9,318 nucleotides of DNA from an uncultured Alphaproteobacteria bacterium (GTDB taxonomy: Bacteria > Pseudomonadota > Alphaproteobacteria > Rs-D84). Positions 1 through 6,283 of the stretch are shown here, piece after piece. Under the pieces are notes generated by a model that was given only the letters and a program-made list of their open reading frames with translations, searched no databases and was not told where the DNA came from. The DNA is taken from the NCBI GenBank assembly GCA_946611025.1, contig CAMOCR010000025.1, forward strand, positions 1 to 9,318, in the 5' to 3' direction. A program made the position numbers and the translations under genes. How positions within the stretch are numbered: the stretch's first letter is position 1; each line of letters starts with the position of its first letter.

Positions 1-1
1 G

Positions 2-103
2 ATGATTATATTCATCACCACCGCCCAGTTTGATTCCACCCGTCCAATTGCCGTGTTATTATCTGCACGTGGCAACATTCCAGATATACGAAATGATGAT
101 TAA
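2..103 (+). CDS. 3' end of an unrecognised gene (partial)
   Basis: This reading frame is open from the window edge to a TAA at 101-103 and ends in the residues SARGNIPDIRNDD. I do not recognise the protein. It is called a gene tail because the frame is open and uses codons like its neighbours, and because a strong hairpin terminator starts about 15 bp after the stop. The other two + frames and a - strand frame starting near 80 are also partly open over this short stretch, so the call is tentative. An ATG at 2-4 is in frame, but the true start is probably outside the window. Confidence 0.4.
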   Translation: MIIFITTAQFDSTRPIAVLLSARGNIPDIRNDD

Positions 104-117
104 AGGGCAGTCAAAAT

Positions 118-165
118 AAAACGCGATATGTACAGCAAAACCTGTATATAGCGCGTTTTTTATTT
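118..165. terminator. Two-way hairpin terminator between convergent genes
   Basis: An inverted repeat pairs 118-135 with 142-159 around a 6-nt loop, with one mismatch and one G-U pair. The outer part is AAAACGCG against CGCGTTTT. On the + strand it is followed by a T-rich tract to 165. On the - strand it is followed by TTTTATTTTGA. It can therefore end both the + strand gene finishing at 103 and ruvX, which finishes at 174 on the - strand. Confidence 0.85.
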
Positions 166-173
166 ACAAAAAT

Positions 174-620
174 TTATTGTCGATTTATCACCGCAATTGC
201 ATTTTCCAGAATTATTTTTGCGGATGCCGAATCTAATTTTTCATGTGCCGACTTTTTATCATGAAAACCGTTTTCATCGGCGGCGGTGCTGCTTGTCAAT
301 GTTTCATCAATAAAGCATATTGGTAAATCAACATATTCGGCAATTTTATTTACCGCATCGCGCACCATTTTTGTTGTGTCTGATTCAGTTCCATCCATGC
401 GCAATGGCAAACCAAAGACAACCCCAACAACATTTTCATTTTTTATACAATCGGCGATTTTTTTTGTCATATCATCGCCCCGCCCCGCACAAATGGGTTC
501 CCGCACAAAGACAAAACCCCGCGTTTCATCGGTCACGGCAACGCCGGTCCGGCGTGCGCCCCAATCGAACCCGATTATGCGCCCAGTGCGCGGAAAATCC
601 TTGAAATCTGGCATAATCAT
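174..620 (-). CDS. ruvX: RuvX/YqgF-family Holliday-junction resolvase-like nuclease
   Basis: This is a YqgF-type RNase H-fold protein. The family is linked to Holliday-junction resolution and, in E. coli, to 5' maturation of 16S rRNA. From the start at 620 it has 148 residues, normal for the family. The conserved blocks are all present: GFDWGARRTGVAV with Asp19, FGLPLRMDGTES at about 69-80, FIDETLTS with Glu106, and the C-terminal KLDSASAKIILE with Asp130. Asp19, Glu106 and Asp130 form the expected acidic triad. The ATG at 620 is chosen because AGAGG lies about 11 nt upstream (632-636 on the + strand); an ATG at 614 is also possible. A longer frame from 665 would overlap the gatC start and adds residues unlike the family. 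It is divergent from gatC and ends at a shared two-way terminator. Confidence 0.93.
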   Translation of the reverse strand: MIMPDFKDFPRTGRIIGFDWGARRTGVAVTDETRGFVFVREPICAGRGDDMTKKIADCIKNENVVGVVFGLPLRMDGTESDTTKMVRDAVNKIAEYVDLPICFIDETLTSSTAADENGFHDKKSAHEKLDSASAKIILENAIAVINRQ

Positions 621-628
621 TGTATAAT
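601..628 (+). promoter_or_regulatory. Predicted sigma-70-type promoter for gatC
   Basis: TTGAAA at 601-606 and a perfect TATAAT at 623-628 are separated by 16 bp. The predicted start is near 635, giving a leader of about 24 nt that contains AGGA at 649-652 before the gatC ATG at 659. The promoter lies inside the first codons of ruvX on the other strand. It is the strongest promoter match I see in the window. Confidence 0.65.
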
Positions 629-643
629 CAACCTCTGGATTTA

Positions 644-672
644 ATAATAGGATGTAAAATGGCATTTAGCAA
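644..672 (-). promoter_or_regulatory. Predicted sigma-70-type promoter for ruvX
   Basis: Read on the - strand, TTGCTA (667-672) and TATTAT (644-649) are separated by 17 bp, which predicts a start near 637. The AGAGG ribosome binding site of ruvX (632-636) would lie at the very 5' end of the transcript. The promoter sits over the first codons of gatC and faces the gatC promoter. Confidence 0.45.
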
Positions 673-955
673 GGAACAATTACATAAATTCGCCGACCTG
701 ATTCACATTGAAATAAGCGATGAAAAACTGGAATCTATGAACATCGATTCCGTTATTGATTGGTTGGATAAATTACAAAAAATTGACACAGCCGGGGTTG
801 AACCAATGTTGAATCCGGCATCACACGATTTGCCGCGCCGCGCGGACACGGTGACCGACAACGCACCACGCGCCGACATTTTGAAAAACACACCGGACAC
901 GGCGGGTGTTTCCCGTGGATATTTTGCAGTACCCAAGGTTATGGATGGTGAATAA
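659..955 (+). CDS. gatC: Glu-tRNA(Gln)/Asp-tRNA(Asn) amidotransferase subunit C
   Basis: GatC is the small subunit that wraps around and stabilises GatA-GatB. The complex converts Glu-tRNA(Gln) and/or Asp-tRNA(Asn) to the amide form. The protein has 98 residues, typical for GatC. It shows an N-terminal helical part, the block KIDTAGVEPMLNP, the R-R-A-D segment, and the characteristic ending GYFAVPKVMDGE. The start at 659 (MAFSKEQL) is preferred over an in-frame ATG at 620 because AGGA lies at 649-652, six nt upstream, and because GatC proteins begin near this point. It is first in a + strand run of gatC, an unknown gene, gatA, gatB, two small genes and miaB. Its stop is 1 nt from the next gene's ATG, suggesting translational coupling. 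Confidence 0.93.
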   Translation: MAFSKEQLHKFADLIHIEISDEKLESMNIDSVIDWLDKLQKIDTAGVEPMLNPASHDLPRRADTVTDNAPRADILKNTPDTAGVSRGYFAVPKVMDGE

Positions 956-956
956 A

Positions 957-1334
957 ATGGCAAAAAATATTGGACATTTAATCTCGTTAAATGACGAATA
1001 TTTATATTCGGTGGCACATGATGCAATGTATGCCCCACTGCGCGTGAATGAACGTGCTGTGCAAAAACTGCAACGCGCAATGGAAGCAAATACACCAGAT
1101 GAAAAATCTTGTATACGCACAATTGCGGGCATCTGGTACAACGGTAAATTTATGTTGGCGACCGAATTTCGCGACACGACAAAATGCACCGTTTCAATAA
1201 AAAACCCATCACGCATGACAAAAACAGAAATGTGCTATAACAAATTATGCCGCGGAAACTGTACCGACGAATTCATGCGCAACACGGTTGCAAAACACAT
1301 ATTGCCGGAATTATACAACACTAAACAGAAATAG
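957..1334 (+). CDS. Unrecognised 125-residue protein between gatC and gatA
   Basis: I do not recognise this protein. It starts 1 nt after gatC and stops 8 nt before gatA, so it is almost certainly co-transcribed with both. The ATG at 957 has GGATGG at 943-948. An alternative in-frame ATG at 945, with AAGG at 935-938, would overlap gatC by 11 bp. No signal peptide or membrane segment is visible. It has five cysteines: C52, C77, and C93, C98 and C102 in the segment MCYNKLCRGNC. The last three could bind metal or form disulfides, but the spacing is not a standard zinc-ribbon pattern. The middle (IAGIWYNGKFMLATEFRD) looks like beta strands and the ends look helical. Codon use matches the neighbours, so recent transfer is not suggested. 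Position alone hints at a role near translation. Confidence 0.8.
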   Translation: MAKNIGHLISLNDEYLYSVAHDAMYAPLRVNERAVQKLQRAMEANTPDEKSCIRTIAGIWYNGKFMLATEFRDTTKCTVSIKNPSRMTKTEMCYNKLCRGNCTDEFMRNTVAKHILPELYNTKQK

Positions 1335-1342
1335 GAAAAACT

Positions 1343-2809
1343 ATGATAGACCTGACGATACATGCTGCATTGGAAAAATTAAAAAGCGGTGAAATCAGCG
1401 CGACCGAATTAACCCGCGCACATCTTGACCGCATTGAAAAATTGGGTGGTGATTTGAACGCATATATCACCACCACACCAGAACGCGCACTGGCGGATGC
1501 CGCGGCGGCGGACGCGCGTTATAAAAACGGCACGGCGCGCGCACTGGACGGTATTCCAATTGGTATGAAAGATTTATTTGCGACCCGTGGCATTCGCACA
1601 ACCGCGGCATCACACATGCTGGAAAATTTTGTACCGGAATATGAATCAACCGTTTCACAAAAATTTATCGATTCGGGTTCTGTATTGTTGGGTAAAACAA
1701 ATTTGGATGAATTTGCGATGGGCACATTCAGCAAGACATCCTATTTTGGCGCACCGGTCAATCCATGGCAATTGGAACGGAAATTAACCGCCGGCGGTTC
1801 ATCGGGCGGTTCAACGTCTGCGGTTGCGGGGGGCTTGGCAATGGGTGCAACGGGGACTGATACTGGTGGTTCAATTCGTTTCCCATCTGCGATAACTGGT
1901 CTGGTTGGAATGAAACCGACCTATGGGCTCTGTTCGCGTTGGGGCTGTGTCGCGTTTGCATCAAGCCTTGATACACCCGGTCCAATTGCACGCACCGTTG
2001 ACGATGCGGCATTGCTGTTATCGGTTATGGCGGGTCACGACCCAAAGGATTCAACCAGCGAAAGTGCCGGATTTAATGAACATACACCACTTGAATCGAT
2101 ATTGGGCGATGGCAAGAAACTACGCGTTGGTGTCATTCGCGAATTGAACGATGTTGAAATATCAAGCGACATGAAAAAATTGTTTGATGCGCGTATCGCC
2201 GATTTGAAATCGATTGGTGCGGAAATTGTCGAAGTGTCCATTCCAAACATTTTGGATGCATTGGCGGCATATTACATCATTGCCCCAGCCGAGGCATCGT
2301 CCAACCTGGCCCGTTATGACGGCATGCGTTATGGTCTGCGGGTAGAAGGAAATGACCTGCTTGATACATACAAGAAAACACGCGCCGCGGGCTTTGGAAC
2401 CGAAGTTCAACGCCGTATGATTGTTGGTACCGCGGTTTTATCCAGCGAATCGTACGAAGTCTATTTCATGCAGGCTGCGCGTGTTCGTCGCATGATTGCA
2501 GACAGTTTCAATGCCGCGTTTGAACAATGTGGTTTAATAATTTGCCCGACAAGTTCCGGCACCGCCATGCCGTTAGATTCTGATTTATCACCATTGGAAT
2601 ATTACGCATTGGATTTGTTCACGGTGGCAATGAATCTGGCGGGTGTTCCGGCGTGCAGCGTTCCCGCGGGTCTGGCTGTCAACGGTTTGCCGTTAGGCGT
2701 CCAGGTGGTTGGAAAACGTTTTGATGATTTGCGCGTTTTGCAATTGGCAAAACACATCGAACAATTTGCCGGCGTTGATAACCGCCCAACCAAGATAATG
2801 GGAAAATAA
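1343..2809 (+). CDS. gatA: Glu-tRNA(Gln)/Asp-tRNA(Asn) amidotransferase subunit A
   Basis: GatA is the amidase-signature subunit that releases ammonia from glutamine for transamidation of the misacylated tRNA. The 488 residues match the usual length of about 485. The Ser-cisSer-Lys triad is intact: Lys76 in IPIGMKDLFA, cis-Ser153 in AGGSSGGS, and nucleophile Ser177 in DTGGSIRFPSA. The Ser153-Ser177 spacing of 24 matches the amidase family. Also typical are LLGKTNLDEFAMG (about 115-127), GLVGMKPTYG (about 186-195) and the C-terminal NLAGVPACSVPAG. The ATG at 1343 has AGGAAA directly after the preceding stop. It is third in the gat cluster. Its 3' end faces the tRNA-Phe gene, so read-through from that tRNA would be antisense to gatA. 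Confidence 0.97.
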   Translation: MIDLTIHAALEKLKSGEISATELTRAHLDRIEKLGGDLNAYITTTPERALADAAAADARYKNGTARALDGIPIGMKDLFATRGIRTTAASHMLENFVPEYESTVSQKFIDSGSVLLGKTNLDEFAMGTFSKTSYFGAPVNPWQLERKLTAGGSSGGSTSAVAGGLAMGATGTDTGGSIRFPSAITGLVGMKPTYGLCSRWGCVAFASSLDTPGPIARTVDDAALLLSVMAGHDPKDSTSESAGFNEHTPLESILGDGKKLRVGVIRELNDVEISSDMKKLFDARIADLKSIGAEIVEVSIPNILDALAAYYIIAPAEASSNLARYDGMRYGLRVEGNDLLDTYKKTRAAGFGTEVQRRMIVGTAVLSSESYEVYFMQAARVRRMIADSFNAAFEQCGLIICPTSSGTAMPLDSDLSPLEYYALDLFTVAMNLAGVPACSVPAGLAVNGLPLGVQVVGKRFDDLRVLQLAKHIEQFAGVDNRPTKIMGK

Positions 2810-2832
2810 GGAATTGAAAAAGTGCAAAAAAA

Positions 2833-2908
2833 TGGTGGCTAGGAACGGAATCGAACCGCTGACACAGGGATTTTCAGTCCCTTGCTCTACCAACTGAGCT
2901 ACCTAGCC
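2833..2908 (-). tRNA. tRNA-Phe (anticodon GAA), CCA encoded
   Basis: Read on the - strand this is a 76-nt cloverleaf. The acceptor strand GGCTAGG pairs perfectly with CCTAGCC, the discriminator base is A, and CCA is encoded (2833-2835). The D arm has AGCTCAGTTGGTAGAGC and the T arm has GGTTCGATTCC. The anticodon loop reads CTGAAAA, giving anticodon GAA for phenylalanine. The A36-A37-A38 run is the known recognition feature for MiaA, and MiaB then modifies A37; miaB lies about 2 kb away. The gene lies in the gatA-gatB gap against the direction of the gat cluster. A run of seven T follows the CCA on the - strand and may help termination, though no separate hairpin is visible. Confidence 0.97.
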
Positions 2909-2918
2909 AACGGGGCAC

Positions 2919-2947
2919 ATAATAAGATACAAGAAACGAAAAAGCAA
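2919..2947 (-). promoter_or_regulatory. Predicted tRNA-Phe promoter with GC-rich discriminator
   Basis: On the - strand TTGCTT (2942-2947) and TATTAT (2919-2924) are exactly 17 bp apart, followed by GTGCCCCG before the tRNA. A GC-rich discriminator is typical of stable-RNA promoters under stringent control; that such control applies here is inference. The -35 box overlaps the gatB ribosome binding site AAGGA (2946-2950) on the other strand. Confidence 0.6.
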
Positions 2948-2960
2948 GGAAAAATAAAAA

Positions 2961-4481
2961 ATGTTTACAATACATGGCAAAACAGGCGATTGGGAATTGG
3001 TAATTGGTTTGGAAACACATATCGAAGTGTTGTCTAATTCCAAGTTATTTAGCGGTGCATCTGCGGACTATAATCCAACGGTTGCCCCCAATACCCAGGT
3101 TTCAATGGTTGATGCGGCAATGCCGGGTATGTTGCCGGTCTTGAACGATTATTGCGTGGACCAGGCGATTAAGTTCGGTCTGGGCATCAATGCCGAAATA
3201 TCACGACGCAGTATTTTTGCCCGTAAACAATATTTTTACCCTGACCTGCCCCAGGGATACCAGATTTCACAACCACCAGAAGTCGCCCCTGTCGTTGGTC
3301 GCGGCTATGTCGAAATCACAGACGATGAAGGCAACCCGAAAAAAATCTTTATTGAACGCGCGCACCTGGAACAAGATGCTGGAAAATTAAAGCACGATGC
3401 ACACCCAACAAAATCTTTTGCTGACTATAACCGCACGGGTGTTTCGTTGCTGGAAATTGTGACGTTCTTGGATACAAAAAATCCGGAAAATAATTCATAC
3501 ATTTCATCCCCAGACGAGGCGGAAAAATACCTGCGCCAGATTCGCGAAATCGCGCGCGCCCTGGGGGTGTCTAAGGCAAACATGGAAGAAGGCTCCATGC
3601 GTGCCGATGTTAATGTTTCCGTTCGCCGCGTTGGTGAAAAGACATTCCGCACCCGTACCGAAACAAAAAATATGGTTTCTTTCAAATTCATCAAGGCGGC
3701 GATTGAATATGAGGCGCGCCGTCAAATTGAAATCTATGAATCAGGTGGCACGGTTAGCCAGGACACCATGCGTTATCATCCAGACGACAACATAACAACC
3801 GTTATGCGCAGCAAAGAAAACGCACTGGACTATCGTTATTTCCCAGACCCCGACTTGTTGCCATTGATAATCGATGATGAACGCATCGAACGCATTCGTA
3901 AAACCATGCCGGAATTGCCGGCGGCGACACGCACGCGCTTTATTGAAAAATTGGGTTTGGCGGAATATGATGCGGCGCGCCTTACCGAAACAACCGACAT
4001 ATCACATTGGTTTGATGCCGCCGTTGGCGATAAACCAGCACGCGCAAAGCCAATTGCAAACTGGATGATAAGCGAACTGTTTGCACATCCAGAAAACTAT
4101 GATATCGAAAATCAAAAGTCTGGCATTGTTGACGGCATGCGCATCATTACACCAAGTGATTTGGCGGAATTGGTCGATATGATTGCGGCGAACGAAATCA
4201 ACGGAAAACAGGCCAAAGAAATCTTTATCAAAATGCTGGACGGCGAAGCCGGCACACCGCACGAAATCGCAGACAAGTTTGGCATGAAACAAATCACCGA
4301 CACCGGTGCAATCGAATCGGCGGTCGATTCTGTTATTGCCGCGAATCCAGCCCAGGTTGAACAATACCGCGGGGGCAAGGTTGGCCTGCTGGGCTTCTTT
4401 GTTGGTAATGTGATGAAGGCGACCGGTGGCAAGGCAAATCCAGCCGTTGTAAATGAAATCCTGCGCAAGAAATTGGGGTAA
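2961..4481 (+). CDS. gatB: Glu-tRNA(Gln)/Asp-tRNA(Asn) amidotransferase subunit B
   Basis: GatB binds the misacylated tRNA and carries the kinase/transamidase site. At 506 residues it is somewhat longer than the common length of about 475-480. Part of this is a short N-terminal extension before ELVIGLETH. Glu18 and His20 of that block match the metal-binding Glu and His at the start of characterised GatB proteins. Further landmarks are HLEQDAGKLKHD (136-146), DYNRTGVSLLEIV (155-167), YRYFPDPDL (291-299) and NWMISELF (about 367-374). The C-terminal GatB/YqeY tRNA-binding domain covers about 395-506 and ends near GKVGLLGFFVGNVMKATGG. AAGGA at 2946-2950 supports the ATG at 2961. I see no good + strand promoter in the gap, so transcription probably reads through the antisense tRNA-Phe. 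Confidence 0.97.
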   Translation: MFTIHGKTGDWELVIGLETHIEVLSNSKLFSGASADYNPTVAPNTQVSMVDAAMPGMLPVLNDYCVDQAIKFGLGINAEISRRSIFARKQYFYPDLPQGYQISQPPEVAPVVGRGYVEITDDEGNPKKIFIERAHLEQDAGKLKHDAHPTKSFADYNRTGVSLLEIVTFLDTKNPENNSYISSPDEAEKYLRQIREIARALGVSKANMEEGSMRADVNVSVRRVGEKTFRTRTETKNMVSFKFIKAAIEYEARRQIEIYESGGTVSQDTMRYHPDDNITTVMRSKENALDYRYFPDPDLLPLIIDDERIERIRKTMPELPAATRTRFIEKLGLAEYDAARLTETTDISHWFDAAVGDKPARAKPIANWMISELFAHPENYDIENQKSGIVDGMRIITPSDLAELVDMIAANEINGKQAKEIFIKMLDGEAGTPHEIADKFGMKQITDTGAIESAVDSVIAANPAQVEQYRGGKVGLLGFFVGNVMKATGGKANPAVVNEILRKKLG

Positions 4482-4482
4482 A

Positions 4483-4797
4483 ATGAAAGACGATATTCTT
4501 ATCATTGGCGCACCAGCCCACACGGGCAGAATAAACCTTGCCAAAATCAACGCTGTTGCATCGGTTATTTGTCCTGCGCCGGTTGTAATACACCGACCAG
4601 ACATTGACGACATTGATAATATAATAAACCAAAAGGATAACGCCATGCGTATATACGATTTTGACAGGATTCATCTGGAATCAAAAAAAGATAAAATAGA
4701 TCGTCGCGAACGTATCCGCTTTCAAAATAACAATGCGCGCATGCAATCAAAAATCGCGCAACGCGCATATCAAAATAAAAAACAAAAAGGTAGATAG
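4483..4797 (+). CDS. Small basic protein, unrecognised (104 residues; start ambiguous)
   Basis: I do not recognise this protein. The ATG at 4483 is 1 nt after the gatB stop, with only GGGG at 4475-4478 as a weak ribosome binding site. An in-frame ATG at 4645 has a much better one (AAAAGGAT at 4631-4638) and gives a 50-residue protein beginning MRIYDFDRIHLESKKDK. A TATAAT at 4620-4625 lies just upstream of it, but no matching -35 box is visible. The shorter form has 16 Lys/Arg against 6 Asp/Glu and looks like a helical, RNA-binding type of protein, which is inference from composition. The first 54 residues of the long form differ in character (DILIIGAPAHTGR, then an acidic HRPDIDDIDNII). No cysteine pairs, signal peptide or membrane segment are seen. 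It sits between gatB and another small basic gene. Confidence 0.6.
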   Translation: MKDDILIIGAPAHTGRINLAKINAVASVICPAPVVIHRPDIDDIDNIINQKDNAMRIYDFDRIHLESKKDKIDRRERIRFQNNNARMQSKIAQRAYQNKKQKGR

Positions 4798-4798
4798 T

Positions 4799-4972
4799 AT
4801 GATAAAAATGTCTTATGACCCAATTATGGGTGTCCGTTATATAACAGTAGATGTGGAACCACGCACAAACGCACAACGTGCAATTCGCACAAAAATTACA
4901 GAACAATATAACCGCACACGTCATGCACGCGCAAAACAATTGCGCCGCGCAAATAACACCAAATCAAAATAA
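4799..4972 (+). CDS. Small basic protein, unrecognised (57 residues)
   Basis: I do not recognise this protein. The ATG at 4799 follows the previous stop by 1 nt and has AAAAAGG about 9 nt upstream; a second in-frame ATG is at 4808. The 57 residues contain 14 Lys/Arg against 4 Asp/Glu. They fall into a short beta-like start (GVRYITVDVEP) and an Arg-rich helical tail (NRTRHARAKQLRRANN). Like the gene before it, it ends in a K/R-rich tail with many Gln and Asn. The two may be distant relatives, but I cannot align them convincingly. The context between gatB and miaB suggests a role with RNA or ribosomes, by inference only. Confidence 0.62.
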   Translation: MIKMSYDPIMGVRYITVDVEPRTNAQRAIRTKITEQYNRTRHARAKQLRRANNTKSK

Positions 4973-4981
4973 AAACTAAAA

Positions 4982-6283
4982 ATGCAGAAATACTTTATTC
5001 AAACTTTTGGCTGTCAAATGAACGTCTATGACGGCTGGCGTATTGCGGCAATGTTAAATGCACATGGATTGCATCAAACAACCGATGTTGCCGATGCAGA
5101 TATTATTATTCTTAATACCTGTGCCGTTCGTGCCAAGGCAACCGATAAAGTATATTCTGCACTGGGACGTATTCGCTTGGTAAAAAAGCCAGATGCCATA
5201 ATGGGCATTGTCGGCTGCGTTGCACGCGAATCAGGTGCCGATGCGTTCCGTCGTGTGCCAGATTTGAATTTTGTTTTGGGGCCACAAAGTTATCACAAAT
5301 TGCCCGAAATATTAAACGACCCCGACACGCGTTTATTTAACATTGAATTGTCTGGCCTTGAAAAATTTGATGAAATGCCACAGATGGAAAAATCCCCACT
5401 GGTCACATATATTCCAATTCAAGAGGGGTGCAATCATTGCTGTACATATTGCATTGTGCCGTATACACGCGGTCGTGAAATATCGCGCAGTTTTGCCGAT
5501 TGTGTTCGCGATACTGAAACGGCGGCAAAAACCGGTGCGGTGGAAATCTGCTTTTTGGGGCAAAATGTTAACGGATATAAATATACAAACGAAAACGGAA
5601 AAACATATCGCCTGTCAGATTTAATTCGTGCGGCGGCGAAAATCGACACGGTAAAGCGCATCCGCTTCACATCCAGTTATCCAACCGAAATGACCGATGA
5701 CTTGATTGATATGTTTGCGACCGAACCTAAATTGTTGCCTTTCCTTAATATGCCAATTCAAAGCGGTTCGCCCGATGTTCTGCGCCGAATGAATCGCCCG
5801 TATGATTTGGAACAATATCTGGGAATTGTGAAAAAGTTAAAGGCGGCACGCGCCGACATTCAAATATCATCTGATTTTATTGTTGGGTTCCCCGGTGAAA
5901 CCGATGATGATTTTGAACAAACATTACAAATTGCCCGAACGGTAAAATATATCAATTCATATTCGTTTAAATATTCACCCCGCCCGCATACCGCGGCGGC
6001 AATTATGCCAGACCAGATACCAGAAAATATTAAATCAAAACGGCTGGCAATATTAGATGCCGAATTAAATGAAATTCAACGCGCCTTTAACGAAAGTTGT
6101 GTGGGAAAAACCCTGCTCTGTTTATGCGAAGGGGCGGACAAAACCGGTCGCCATTTGGTATATCGCACGCCGTATATGCAACAATGCATTGTGGCGCGCC
6201 CCGCAGGCGATGCACCCCAAATGTGCAATATTGAAATCACCGCCGCAAACAAGGCATCGCTGCGTGGAAAAATTATCGACTAA
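4982..6283 (+). CDS. miaB: tRNA-2-methylthio-N6-dimethylallyladenosine synthase (MiaB)
   Basis: MiaB is a radical-SAM methylthiotransferase that adds a methylthio group to i6A37 of tRNAs reading codons that begin with U. The 433 residues fit the family. The N-terminal UPF0004 domain has the auxiliary-cluster cysteines C11 (FGCQMNVYDG), C47 (LNTCAVR) and C79 (VGCVAR). The radical-SAM motif CX3CX2C is C150, C154 and C157 in EGCNHCCTYCIVPYTRGRE. FKYSPRPHTAAA (329-340) is typical, and a C-terminal TRAM domain follows from about 370. It closes the + strand cluster 9 nt after the preceding small gene. The 20 nt before the ATG are A-rich without a recognisable ribosome binding site, so initiation may depend on coupling. 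No terminator follows; its TAA overlaps the stop of the convergent gene. Confidence 0.96.
   Translation: MQKYFIQTFGCQMNVYDGWRIAAMLNAHGLHQTTDVADADIIILNTCAVRAKATDKVYSALGRIRLVKKPDAIMGIVGCVARESGADAFRRVPDLNFVLGPQSYHKLPEILNDPDTRLFNIELSGLEKFDEMPQMEKSPLVTYIPIQEGCNHCCTYCIVPYTRGREISRSFADCVRDTETAAKTGAVEICFLGQNVNGYKYTNENGKTYRLSDLIRAAAKIDTVKRIRFTSSYPTEMTDDLIDMFATEPKLLPFLNMPIQSGSPDVLRRMNRPYDLEQYLGIVKKLKAARADIQISSDFIVGFPGETDDDFEQTLQIARTVKYINSYSFKYSPRPHTAAAIMPDQIPENIKSKRLAILDAELNEIQRAFNESCVGKTLLCLCEGADKTGRHLVYRTPYMQQCIVARPAGDAPQMCNIEITAANKASLRGKIID

Noticed and set aside
1..80. Possible - strand gene start near 80 (ATG running left out of the window)
   Set aside because: It has no properly spaced ribosome binding site, and the strong terminator at 118-165 fits better with a + strand gene ending at 103; the window edge prevents a firm decision.
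703..1216. Two overlapping - strand open frames opposite gatC and the 125-residue gene
   Set aside because: They are antisense to a recognised gatC and to a tightly coupled + strand gene, and show no ribosome binding site or domain.
4620..4625. Perfect TATAAT as a possible promoter for the 50-residue form of the small basic gene
   Set aside because: No acceptable -35 box is present 16-18 bp upstream and there is no extended -10 TG, so I do not call a promoter; it is mentioned only as context.
4002..4646. Long - strand open frame (214 codons) opposite the end of gatB and the next small gene
   Set aside because: It lies antisense to the conserved GatB C-terminal domain, starts in a different gene, has no ribosome binding site, and its translation looks like a frame shadow rather than a protein.
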